In this document: positions 32,020 to 39,355 of the stretch, piece after piece | Layout: each line of letters starts with the position of its first letter | Numbering within the stretch: position 1 is the first letter of the stretch | NCBI GenBank assembly: GCA_946414345.1 | Contig: CAMKOB010000011.1 | Coordinates: 1-40,182, forward strand | Direction of reading: 5' to 3' | Length of the DNA stretch: 40,182 nucleotides | Origin: an uncultured Candidatus Saccharibacteria bacterium | GTDB lineage: Bacteria > Patescibacteriota > Saccharimonadia > Saccharimonadales > Saccharimonadaceae | The notes under the pieces: generated by a model | The model's input: only the letters and a program-made list of their open reading frames with translations | The model's database searches: none | Told to the model about the DNA's origin: nothing | Made by a program: the position numbers and the translations under genes

Positions 32020-33178
32020 TTTTGATTTCCTCTCTACTAGTATAGCACGAAATTTGCAAAACTAGGCCTAAAGCATAAGCTAAAAACACCATACTAGTGC
32101 CACCATAAGAGAGAAGCGGAAGAGTAATACCCGTGACCGGCACGAGGCCAGTCATCGCCATAATATTGACTGCAACTTGAGCAAGAGTCCAAGAAAAAAC
32201 TCCGACAACGATTAATCTTTCCTCCATAGCGGCCGTATGACCAGCTACTTTTAACATACGAAGGAGCATAGCACCAAAAACCAGGATAATAATGAAGAGC
32301 CCGACGAAGCCGAAAGTTTCGCCCATAATAGCAAAAACAGAGTCGTTAATAGATTCTGGTAAGTAGCCAGTGGCTTGTACGGAATTACCAATACCGACGC
32401 CAGTAAGTCCACCGGTGCCAATAGCGAGAATGGCGTTTTCGATATGATAGGTAGAGTCAGAAGACGCGTTGCCGGATATAGTATCGAGCCAGGCGTCGAT
32501 ACGGGCACGACGATGCGAGGATGTAGCAACCGCACCTACTGCCACCAAGACGACTATAACAACCATGGCAATATATTGCTTAGCGGGCACTTCGGCAACG
32601 AGTAATGTGCCAAAAATGATGGCCATTAATGCTACACCGGTGCCAAGATCTCCTTGTGCAACCACAACTAGACCAAGTGAGGTACCGGCCACAATCATCA
32701 GAGGAATCCAGAATTCCCTAAGCTTGCCGACTTCACCTTGTTCCCTTTTGCGGGCAAGAAAGTCGGCGAGATAAATCGCGAGAGCTAATTTTAAGAACTC
32801 GGCAGGCTGGAAGCTGACTGGTCCGAGATTATACCAACGACACTCACCTAGCTCGCACTTGGCAAGTGAGGAGCCGCTCATGGCGAGAATCCAAAGCAAG
32901 GCAGAAAGTGCTATGGCCACGATCATAATTGGGCGCGCAAATTTTTGTACTATTTTGAATGGAATAACTTTGAAAGCAAGAAAAAATGCCACTAATGACA
33001 CCAATACAGAGCGAAGTTGCCCCATGAAAAAATAATTTGAGTCATAATTTGCGCCATAGATTGAATTTAAGACATTAGCCCGCATCGGACCAATGGCATA
33101 GATAACAATTAAACCAAGCGCCATTAAACCGAGCACTGAAAAAAGAATTACGATGTCAGATTTGTGTTTACGATTCAA
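31952..33178 (-). CDS. ftsW: Peptidoglycan polymerase FtsW
   Basis: 408 residues, SEDS family, about ten membrane segments. Landmarks: KCELGECRWYNLGPVSFQPAEF, GDLGTGVALMAIIF, AIGTGGLTGVGIGNSVQATGYLPESINDSVFA and GITLPLLSYGGTSM. SEDS proteins polymerise glycan strands from lipid II together with a class B PBP such as the FtsI here. The start is TTG (33178-33176) inside the mraY stop (TTGA overlap) with GGAGG 6 nt before it. The C terminus runs 68 nt past the murG start in another frame, ending in a basic ASRRRRS tail. Confidence 0.94.
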   Translation of the reverse strand: MNRKHKSDIVILFSVLGLMALGLIVIYAIGPMRANVLNSIYGANYDSNYFFMGQLRSVLVSLVAFFLAFKVIPFKIVQKFARPIMIVAIALSALLWILAMSGSSLAKCELGECRWYNLGPVSFQPAEFLKLALAIYLADFLARKREQGEVGKLREFWIPLMIVAGTSLGLVVVAQGDLGTGVALMAIIFGTLLVAEVPAKQYIAMVVIVVLVAVGAVATSSHRRARIDAWLDTISGNASSDSTYHIENAILAIGTGGLTGVGIGNSVQATGYLPESINDSVFAIMGETFGFVGLFIIILVFGAMLLRMLKVAGHTAAMEERLIVVGVFSWTLAQVAVNIMAMTGLVPVTGITLPLLSYGGTSMVFLAYALGLVLQISCYTSREEIKNEDISGRGRLGWTHHASRRRRS

Positions 33179-34206
33179 ATTGCGCCTCCGGCTGCAGCGA
33201 GAAAGATTCCAAGAATAGCAAAGACACCAGCAACAATCCAGAAGCGCATGACAATTTTAGCTTCACCCCAGCCTGTGGCTTCTAGGTGGTGGTGAAGCGG
33301 TGCAGATATAAAGACTTTTTTGTGAAAGAACTTCTTAGAAGCAAGTTGAATTAGCGAGGAACCAGTCTCAATGACAAACACTAAGCCAATAACTGGCAGA
33401 AGTAAAAACGAGTTGGTCATCATGGCGACTACGCCAAGTCCAGCACCAAGAGCAAATGAGCCGGTGTCCCCCATCATAAAACGAGCAGGCGGTACGTTGA
33501 ACCATATGTATGAAAGTAGCCATCCAACCACAGTCATACAGAAGCCAAACAAAAGCATGTTCCCCTGAAAAAGAGCTATAACGCCAAATGCACCATATGA
33601 GAGCATGGCAAGCCCACCAGAGAGCCCATCTAAGCCATCAGTGATGTTAACAGCGTTGCTTGTAGCAACGACGGCGAAAGCAAAAACAAACATCATCCCA
33701 GCAACGCCCAACTCGATATCGCCCACAAATGGGATCAGCATAGTAGTCCAGCCGAGTTTGGATGCGAAAAACCAGCCAAGCAACAAACCAACGACGGTAA
33801 TGAGGAAGAATTTGACTGGACCACGTAAACCAGCGGCGCCACGACCGGAGCCAAAAATATTAATCGAATCATCAATAACACCCACAAGTGAGCCGCCCAG
33901 AAAACCGACCAACGGTAGCCAGGTTTGTCCACGGTCTAGATTAAAAATCCAGGTTACTAGAGTAACTGCGACAACACCAACGAGGCCTGCCATGGTCGGA
34001 AAAGCACGTTTAAATTTGTGGGCGTGAAGTTTGGTCATGACTGGCAAAGCTTTACCATCAACGGTGGTTTTTTTCTGTTTTTTCCAAAAATGATACTTGT
34101 AGGCAAAATGAGTATAAAAAGGTGTTAGAAGCATCGAGAATAGGAATCCGGCTAGAGCGAGTAAAAGTCCGTAAAACATCTCGTTGCTGATAAATTCAGT
34201 ATTCAT
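33175..34206 (-). CDS. mraY: Phospho-MurNAc-pentapeptide transferase MraY
   Basis: 343 residues, ten membrane segments. It links phospho-MurNAc-pentapeptide to undecaprenyl phosphate to make lipid I. Motifs: GVIDDSINIFG, NAVNITDGLDGL, MGDTGSFALG and the cytosolic APLHHHLEATGWGE. The promoter shares its TATAAT with the stop codon of ftsI, and the ATG follows 6 nt later. Confidence 0.96.
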   Translation of the reverse strand: MNTEFISNEMFYGLLLALAGFLFSMLLTPFYTHFAYKYHFWKKQKKTTVDGKALPVMTKLHAHKFKRAFPTMAGLVGVVAVTLVTWIFNLDRGQTWLPLVGFLGGSLVGVIDDSINIFGSGRGAAGLRGPVKFFLITVVGLLLGWFFASKLGWTTMLIPFVGDIELGVAGMMFVFAFAVVATSNAVNITDGLDGLSGGLAMLSYGAFGVIALFQGNMLLFGFCMTVVGWLLSYIWFNVPPARFMMGDTGSFALGAGLGVVAMMTNSFLLLPVIGLVFVIETGSSLIQLASKKFFHKKVFISAPLHHHLEATGWGEAKIVMRFWIVAGVFAILGIFLAAAGGAI

Positions 34207-34212
34207 AAGTAT

Positions 34213-34221
34213 ATTATATCA
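34213..34221 (-). promoter_or_regulatory. Leaderless promoter of mraY inside the ftsI stop
   Basis: Minus strand TGATATAAT; the TAA at 34216-34214 is the ftsI stop. The box ends 6 nt before the mraY ATG. Confidence 0.7.
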
Positions 34222-36031
34222 CTCCCGGCTTTATCTTCAAATAGTCTATCATATAGTTAGAAATACTATCGAATAAATCCATGGCATCGCCGCTGCCGAC
34301 CGCTTCCCCTTCGCCCCACATTCTAGTCATCACGACATAAGAAGGCATTTCCCCACTAGGGCCAAAGAAACCAATATACGAGCCGACGAGTGCGCCGTAA
34401 GTATCGTCATAGGCGCCGTTCACAATAACCTGTGCGGTACCGGATTTGCCACCAACAGCATAGCCTTCGCGATCTATACCCCAACGGACCTTATAGTCAC
34501 GATTGTTAATAAGCATGTCGCGCATGGTGGCCGAGGTATCGTCGGATAAAATTTTGTCTTCTATGCGGAGCGGGTCCTGTCGGGCACATTCCTCCCCCAC
34601 GTCACAAGCTCCGTGGGGGGCCCCCTCCGTGCCCACCACCCGCTCCGTGGATAGAGGCGTGATTTCACCATTATCTTCGAGAATACCTTTGACGATTGTG
34701 GGAGTGCGCCAGTAGCCACCATTTATCACTGCGGAGAAGGCGGTGGCAGTCTGAATCATGGTGATGCCGAGATTTTGGCCAAAGGTCATGTTGGCATAAG
34801 TTGAATCACGACCCCAACCAACGTTCGGATCTTCGATGTAGCCTTCTGCTTCAATTATTTCAATACCAGTAGGATGGCCGAGACGGAATTTATTATAATA
34901 ATAGTCGAATAATCTTTCCCTGCCTTGTTGATTAATGTTATTGGGGTCGTCGCCGAGGAATTTGAGTGCCTGAATCGAACCAGAGTTAAGTGACCAATAA
35001 AGAGCTGTCTTCATATCAATTTCGCCATATAAAAAATCCCGAACTTCAGCATTTTCAATTTTCCAGCCATCAACATAGACGTAATGTTCGTTAAAATAAG
35101 TGCTGTCGGCGGTCATTTTACCCTCATTAATAGCCGCAGAATAGGCAAAATTTTTACAGATGGAAGCTGGTTCGTATGGTACTTCGGTAACTTGATTAAT
35201 ATATGTAGCTGCTGAAGCAACATTGCCATAATTGGCTGGATTATATCCTGGAATACTGGTCATAGCGAGCACTTCACCTGTATTGGGGTTCATAACGAGT
35301 ACGGCAGCATTAGTAGCGTTAGAGTTTGCTATTTTTTCGATGGTTATTTCCTCGACACCTTTTTCAATATTGCGATCAACGGATAAAACGATATTCTTGC
35401 CGTCTTCAGCTGGAATTTTAATGTTATCATTACCAATCGAGAGAGCAACATTATTAATATCTGAAACCGTTTTTAAAAGTCCGTCCTTGCCAGACAAAAT
35501 ATTATTTAGCGAACCCTCTACGCCATACTGGCCGAGCCCATCAGCATTAACGAAACCCAACAAAGTGGAGCCAAGTTCCCCTTCTGGATAAACGCGCTGG
35601 TTACCAGATTTAAGCCAGACGCCTTGAAGACCAGCTTCGGCAATTTTAGTGGCGATACTATAGGGGAGGTTTTTGGCAACGACATAATAGCGTAAACCCT
35701 CGATTTTATAAATCTCGTCGATATCAGCAGAGATGTAATCTTTGGCAACCCCATTAAGTAATTTGGTGATTTCCTCTTTATCAGTGATGGCGGGGTCGAT
35801 AATGACTGCGTAGGTAGTTTGATTCATTACAACGGCGGTTGGAGTATCGCCATCCATCATATAGATTTCGCCGCGTTTGGCGGTGATGGTTTCGAGTAGG
35901 GTATGCTGGTCGTTAGCCTTTGCCACCCAATTGTCGTGTTCGATAATCTGAATCGCAAAAAGCCGCACAGTGATGATACCCAGTGCGGCGATGGTTAAAA
36001 ATTTGAGAATCTTGATGCGACTAATAAGCAT
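34214..36031 (-). CDS. ftsI: Class B penicillin-binding protein (FtsI/PBP2-like)
   Basis: 605 residues. One membrane segment (about 8-26), a dimerisation-type domain (AKRGEIYMMDG ... NADGLGQYGVEGSLN) and a transpeptidase domain. Active-site triad: EPASICKNF (SxxK, Ser about 288; most relatives have EPGSTFK), SLNSGS (SxN, about 349) and KSGTAQV (about 525). It cross-links septal peptidoglycan with FtsW. Residues about 462-489 (the VVGTEGAPHGACDVGEEC region) are encoded by the palindromic element at 34566-34647 and break an otherwise normal segment before LSDDTSATMRDML; they include two Cys rare in this protein. Start 7 nt after TATAAT. Confidence 0.95.
   Translation of the reverse strand: MLISRIKILKFLTIAALGIITVRLFAIQIIEHDNWVAKANDQHTLLETITAKRGEIYMMDGDTPTAVVMNQTTYAVIIDPAITDKEEITKLLNGVAKDYISADIDEIYKIEGLRYYVVAKNLPYSIATKIAEAGLQGVWLKSGNQRVYPEGELGSTLLGFVNADGLGQYGVEGSLNNILSGKDGLLKTVSDINNVALSIGNDNIKIPAEDGKNIVLSVDRNIEKGVEEITIEKIANSNATNAAVLVMNPNTGEVLAMTSIPGYNPANYGNVASAATYINQVTEVPYEPASICKNFAYSAAINEGKMTADSTYFNEHYVYVDGWKIENAEVRDFLYGEIDMKTALYWSLNSGSIQALKFLGDDPNNINQQGRERLFDYYYNKFRLGHPTGIEIIEAEGYIEDPNVGWGRDSTYANMTFGQNLGITMIQTATAFSAVINGGYWRTPTIVKGILEDNGEITPLSTERVVGTEGAPHGACDVGEECARQDPLRIEDKILSDDTSATMRDMLINNRDYKVRWGIDREGYAVGGKSGTAQVIVNGAYDDTYGALVGSYIGFFGPSGEMPSYVVMTRMWGEGEAVGSGDAMDLFDSISNYMIDYLKIKPGVI
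34566..34647. repeat. Palindromic element, copy A, in frame within ftsI
   Basis: 82 nt. Outer stem CGGAGCGGGT / ACCCGCTCCG, middle stem GGGCAC / GTGCCC, apical stem CCCCCAC / GTGGGGG. It aligns end to end with copy B at 39272-39351 (about 75% identity by eye), with both sides of stems changed together at four positions. It does not break the ftsI frame. Confidence 0.8.
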
Positions 36032-36038
36032 ATAATAT

Positions 36039-36044
36039 ATTATA
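36039..36044 (-). promoter_or_regulatory. Leaderless promoter of ftsI
   Basis: TATAAT on the minus strand ends 7 nt before the ATG at 36031, 8 nt after the ftsL stop. Confidence 0.6.
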
Positions 36045-36052
36045 CTATAATT

Positions 36053-36397
36053 CTATTCGGTGGCGTAGCCGGTAACAGTGGATGTTTCCATGTTAGCTGC
36101 TACAGTACTGTTTTTGGCGGTAGCAATAGAAGTTAGACGAGCTTTTTCGACAGCGAGATCATCGCGGCGAGCAGTCATTTCGGATATTTCAGATTCTACA
36201 GCAGATATTTGATAATCAAAACTAGTGGCCTTGGTGCCTTCAGCGACGTATATTAAACCAAATACTAAAGTAATAAGACTGATAATGACGACCTGTGAGA
36301 TGGAACCTAGGCTACGTTTTGTATATCTTACCGTATTGCGGCCTCTTACAAAGCTAGCTCCACTTGCCCTTCTTGTCACGTATGTTTGATTTAACAT
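36053..36397 (-). CDS. ftsL: FtsL-like septum protein
   Basis: 114 residues. A basic cytosolic N terminus (about 1-33), one membrane segment (about 34-52, VVIISLITLVFGLIYVA) and a short coiled coil (about 58-95, heptads of hydrophobic residues between charged ones). Topology, size and position between rsmH and ftsI match FtsL/DivIC, which are poorly conserved in sequence. The stop is 8 nt before the ftsI promoter. GAGGAAAA precedes the ATG. Its upstream 260-nt region (36398-36659) is structured. Confidence 0.75.
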   Translation of the reverse strand: MLNQTYVTRRASGASFVRGRNTVRYTKRSLGSISQVVIISLITLVFGLIYVAEGTKATSFDYQISAVESEISEMTARRDDLAVEKARLTSIATAKNSTVAANMETSTVTGYATE

Positions 36398-36659
36398 TTT
36401 TCCTCGCTTTTAGTTTTTATGTTCAGTTTTCATTTTGTTTTTTTGTTTTCACAGATTAGCTATCTTAGTCCGGGGGTCCTTTCTAGGCAGAGCTATAAGT
36501 GCTCTAGAAAGGCCGCCCGGTAAGGTCATACACTTCACACTCCTGTGAAAACTCTAATTGGTGGACTTCGAGATGAAGTCCATATCGCAGTAAAGTTTTC
36601 TTTTTACTAGGTGGTGGGGCCACTGTGGAGGCCCCACCTACAAACCCGCTTGCTCCCTT
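36398..36659 (-). promoter_or_regulatory. Structured leader between the small ORF and ftsL-like gene
   Basis: Minus-strand hairpins in order: GGACTTC/GAAGTCC (36563-36581), TTCACA-GGAG-TGTGAA (36534-36549) with a ribosome-site-like loop, and a long hairpin CCTTTCTAGAGC / GCTCT+AGAAAGG within CCGGG/CCCGG (about 36470-36520). A possible 26-codon ORF (36449-36529, beginning MTLPGGLSRALIAL) starts 8-9 nt after the GGAG. Either a small protein or a regulated RNA leader. Confidence 0.45.
36614..36637 (-). terminator. Hairpin after the 21-codon ORF
   Basis: GTGGGGCC / GGCCCCAC, 8-bp perfect stem with 8-nt loop, about 22 nt after the ORF stop on the minus strand; no U-tract. Confidence 0.5.
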
Positions 36660-36725
36660 TTAGCGGAAGTTGACTTTTACAGTCTGCTTGCGCGATTTGT
36701 TAGCTACTAGTATTTGTTTTGGCAT
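36660..36725 (-). CDS. Very small basic protein (21 aa) between rsmH and ftsL
   Basis: 21 codons starting MPKQILVANKSRK and ending KVNFR, net strongly positive, with no hydrophobic segment. The strongest ribosome site in this part of the window (AAAAGGAGG, 4 nt before the ATG) precedes it, and a hairpin follows. Since it lies 32 nt after the rsmH stop it is probably co-transcribed. It resembles no family I know; it could be a leader peptide or a small ribosome-associated protein. Translation is inferred from the site, not from homology. Confidence 0.55.
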   Translation of the reverse strand: MPKQILVANKSRKQTVKVNFR

Positions 36726-36757
36726 AATGCCTCCTTTTATGTTTAGTTTTTGTTTTA

Positions 36758-37630
36758 TCAATTCCGCTTAGCTACTCTCAGTTTTGCACTCCGGCTACGC
36801 GGGTTGATAACTAATTCATCCGGTTCCGCAACAATGGGTTTTTTGGTCACCTGGGTTAGTTCAGATTCCTCACCATGACTTGAGGCTTCACTAATGAAGT
36901 TTTTCACCAAACGGTCCTCAAGACTGTGAAAGGTGATAAATCCGAGACGTCCATTCTGATTCAGCAGTTTCGGAAGAAGCGGCAAAGTTTTTTCAATTTG
37001 CTCTAGTTCTCCATTCACTACAATTCGGATGGCCTGAAAAACTTTGGTAGCAGGATGAATACGACTATATTTCGAATAATGCGCAATTAAATCAGCAAGC
37101 TCCTTGGTGGTATTAATCGGGCGATGGTGCACAATTTGTGCTGCTAGCATTTTCGCACGACCAGGGGTTTCCTCGCCGTATTTTACGAAAATTTCCGCCA
37201 GATTTCTTTCACTGTACTTATTTACTATTTCACTTGCCGTAAGTGGTTGACGTCGGTCCATCCGCATATCGAGGGGACTTGATGATTTGAACGAAAAACC
37301 ACGCTCCTCGTTGTCCAGTTGCGGAGAAGAAACACCAAAGTCTGCCAGTATTATATCGAAAGTCTTTCCACACTCTAAAAGTTGTAGCGTAGCACTATAA
37401 AAATCCGTATTGATCAAAGTGATATCCTGCGAAAATTTGCTTTTTAGATAACTAATCGCAAATTCGTCGCGGTCCACGAGAACAGAATTCTTATAATCCT
37501 GCGTCACATCCAAAATAGATTCGGCGTGCCCTCCGTATCCTGCAGTGAGATCTAAATACGATTCGTTCGGCTGCGGTGAGAGATACGCCAAGACTTCGGA
37601 TAATAACACCGGTATATGATGATTCTTCAT
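36758..37630 (-). CDS. rsmH: 16S rRNA (cytosine1402-N4)-methyltransferase
   Basis: 290 residues from the ATG at 37630. SAM-binding YLDLTAGYGGHAESIL near residue 25, ILADFGVSSPQLDNEERGFSF, DMRMDRRQPLTA, and HPATKVFQAIRIVVN with GFITFHSLEDRLVK near the end, all RsmH signatures. It methylates C1402 in the decoding site. The frame is open 11 codons further, but the leaderless start at MKNHHIPVLL fits both the family and a TATAAT 7 nt upstream. First gene of the division cluster; mraZ, the usual preceding gene, is missing. Confidence 0.95.
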   Translation of the reverse strand: MKNHHIPVLLSEVLAYLSPQPNESYLDLTAGYGGHAESILDVTQDYKNSVLVDRDEFAISYLKSKFSQDITLINTDFYSATLQLLECGKTFDIILADFGVSSPQLDNEERGFSFKSSSPLDMRMDRRQPLTASEIVNKYSERNLAEIFVKYGEETPGRAKMLAAQIVHHRPINTTKELADLIAHYSKYSRIHPATKVFQAIRIVVNGELEQIEKTLPLLPKLLNQNGRLGFITFHSLEDRLVKNFISEASSHGEESELTQVTKKPIVAEPDELVINPRSRSAKLRVAKRN

Positions 37631-37637
37631 TACCTTA

Positions 37638-37643
37638 ATTATA
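37638..37643 (-). promoter_or_regulatory. Leaderless promoter of rsmH
   Basis: TATAAT on the minus strand ends 7 nt before the ATG at 37630. Confidence 0.65.
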
Positions 37644-37730
37644 CTACGTTTGAGACCGTTCAACTAGAAATTTCTGCGGGTTTGTTTTTTTTGATTTTTG
37701 TTTAGTTAACACAATTAATCTACTACGATT

Positions 37731-37758
37731 TTGCTTTGCGCAAAGCAGAGCATATAAT
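37731..37758 (+). promoter_or_regulatory. Promoter of a candidate small RNA
   Basis: TTGCTT, 16 nt, TATAAT (37753-37758). A GCTTTGC-GCAAAGC palindrome covers the -35 and spacer. Confidence 0.5.
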
Positions 37759-37764
37759 CATAGC

Positions 37765-38005
37765 CGTTGAGAGACTTATTGTGCATTTAGGGTCATATAG
37801 ACCATAGAGTTTTATTGGGAGGTGTGTTTAGAACAATGTGCGCACGATTTTTTTGTCGCATCTCGTTTAAAATTTAATGCGCGCTGAAACTCCTAGTTGG
37901 TCGGCCTCAAACTATGTTAATGTTCATTTTTTGTTTGTGGTTTTTATTATTTTTTCCACTGACTCTAGTTTATTATAATTTTTCAAAAAAAGCAAGAGCT
38001 TTTTT
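37765..38005 (+). ncRNA. Candidate small RNA, unassigned
   Basis: No ORF. A promoter (37731-37758) and an intrinsic terminator (AAAAAAGC-AAGA-GCTTTTTT, 37985-38005) bracket about 240 nt. Inside, GGTC-ATATA-GACC, CATAG-TTT / AAA-CTATG (about 37802-37918), GGAG/CTCC and CGCAT/ATGCG can pair in a nested order. No signature of tmRNA, RNase P or SRP RNA was seen. Confidence 0.45.
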
Positions 38006-38072
38006 GGACTTTTTTTGACTTTTTTATATTGGGGAGTTTTCCACAGCTGGTGGAAAAGATCTCTGTTTTTTT

Positions 38073-38135
38073 CCGAACAAACCACCGAACAAACACTCCT
38101 TGCATTCGGCCGGTTTTGTGTTTTAATAACCGAAC
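38073..38135 (+). repeat. CCGAAC direct repeats, second site
   Basis: CCGAAC at 38073, 38085 and 38130, with a partial copy at 38138 and an inverted TTCGG near 38105. Comparable to 30123-30176. A nearby TTTTCCAC / GTGGAAAA palindrome (38037-38057) and the TTCCCTGTTT motif near 38190 also have counterparts in 30000-30090. Confidence 0.55.
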
Positions 38136-38246
38136 AACCGATTCATGCTTGTGCTATTGACTTTTCTTTGAATTATATTATTACCTAGTTTTATTCCCTG
38201 TTTTTTGGCTACGTAGGTGCGATTTTTGTCTTAATACGAAATGTGG

Positions 38247-38252
38247 TATAAT
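38247..38252 (+). promoter_or_regulatory. Promoter of the KwaB-like gene
   Basis: TGG-TATAAT with a weak TTTTGT 17 nt upstream; the leader of about 17-20 nt includes GAGAGG 5 nt before the ATG, so this gene is not leaderless. Confidence 0.65.
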
Positions 38253-38275
38253 GGTTTAAAAGAAGAGAGGATAAT

Positions 38276-39268
38276 ATGGATAATAATGAAAATTCGGGGG
38301 AGTCGTTTGACGTTTTCTTGTGGGCGAACGAAATTGACGAGATAAAAAACAATGTTTCTGCGGAGTTGTTCTTATTTAATAAGAATTACACTCCCTACAA
38401 GATAAAGTATTCCGATAAACTGACCGGTGCGGTAAAATCTATGTTTATGCAAGAGGCCGTTTCTTTCATAATCAAGGAGGCCGATAAAGGTTTGGAGTGC
38501 CGTGAATATGAACGAGCCGATGGTGAAGAAAAAGTTATCTATCACACTTCCCTTTCTAAGGTTGGGCGGGCCGAAACTCTGATTCACTTGATTGAAAAGG
38601 AATACAAAGATATTGATTATTTCACCGAAAACGAATACGATTTCAAAAAAGTTAAAGGTATTATTGCGAAATTTACCTACCCTGGTGATACTGGAATGAA
38701 AACTTTTTACATCGCGAAGCTTTTGCCAGCGTCTTCGGCGCTAAAAGGCGCCTCATCTTGGGAAATAAATGGTGAGAGTTTTGAGCCGTTCTCTGCTGAA
38801 ATTGCGCTTAAAATGCCTGACGATAACCAAGTTGCCATTATTGACGGAACAATAATTGTATTTAATCAAGCAAAATTCGAAAACTTATTCCAATATGATT
38901 TTAAATCACAGGTTCTAGCTGAAGCAAAAGCAAAAGAGATTTGCGAGAAATACAAGTTGTCCTTTTCTGAAGGCTTAACACTCGATGGTTTGCTAGCCGA
39001 CAAGAAGCCACTACTGAAGAAAGTGCAAGCAATGGATATCGCGGAAGAGATGCCACAAGATAAATTGTTGGATTATGCAGACGAGATGCAGTTAGAGCTC
39101 ATGACGGACGACGATGGCTCAATCATCATTATGGACGACAAAGATTTAACCATGTTTGTAAATCTTTTGAACGAGGATTATTATGTGTCGCCGGTGAATG
39201 GAAGACGGTACGAAATCAAGTCTAAAAAATTACTCGGCGAACCAGACGGCGAACCGCCGAGGGGATAA
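38276..39268 (+). CDS. KwaB-like (DUF4868) protein
   Basis: 330 residues, soluble, acidic. The central block (FSAEIALKMPDDNQVAIIDGTIIVFNQ...FENLFQYDF, about 180-215) and the ending YYVSPVNGRRYEIKSKKLL resemble DUF4868, the family of KwaB from the two-gene Kiwa anti-phage system. In Kiwa, KwaB works with a four-pass membrane protein, KwaA. No KwaA-like membrane protein occurs in the window, and the upstream 640 bp is gene-free. Solitary DUF4868 genes are common, so a defence role is only a possibility. The match is from pattern memory, not from a search. Confidence 0.55.
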   Translation: MDNNENSGESFDVFLWANEIDEIKNNVSAELFLFNKNYTPYKIKYSDKLTGAVKSMFMQEAVSFIIKEADKGLECREYERADGEEKVIYHTSLSKVGRAETLIHLIEKEYKDIDYFTENEYDFKKVKGIIAKFTYPGDTGMKTFYIAKLLPASSALKGASSWEINGESFEPFSAEIALKMPDDNQVAIIDGTIIVFNQAKFENLFQYDFKSQVLAEAKAKEICEKYKLSFSEGLTLDGLLADKKPLLKKVQAMDIAEEMPQDKLLDYADEMQLELMTDDDGSIIIMDDKDLTMFVNLLNEDYYVSPVNGRRYEIKSKKLLGEPDGEPPRG

Positions 39269-39355
39269 AAACGGGACGGGTCCTGCCGGACATTCTCCTC
39301 CCCCACTTCGCAAACTCAGTGGGGACCCCCTCCATGTCCGTCACCCGTCCGGTTT
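39269..39355. repeat. Palindromic element, copy B, between convergent genes
   Basis: Outer stem AAACGGGACGGGT / ACCCGTCCGGTTT (one mismatch), middle stem GGACAT / ATGTCC, apical stem CCCCCAC / GTGGGG. It fills the whole 85-nt gap between the KwaB-like stop and the CYTH stop and may serve as a bidirectional 3'-end structure. Homologous to copy A within ftsI. Confidence 0.8.

Noticed and set aside
38030-38140. Possible replication origin: AT-rich stretch with DnaA-box-like TTTTCCACA and CCGAAC repeats
   Set aside because: Only one such box here, similar single boxes occur at 14388 and 29999, and no dnaA, dnaN or rpmH is nearby. The boxes fit palindromic or terminator sequences as well.
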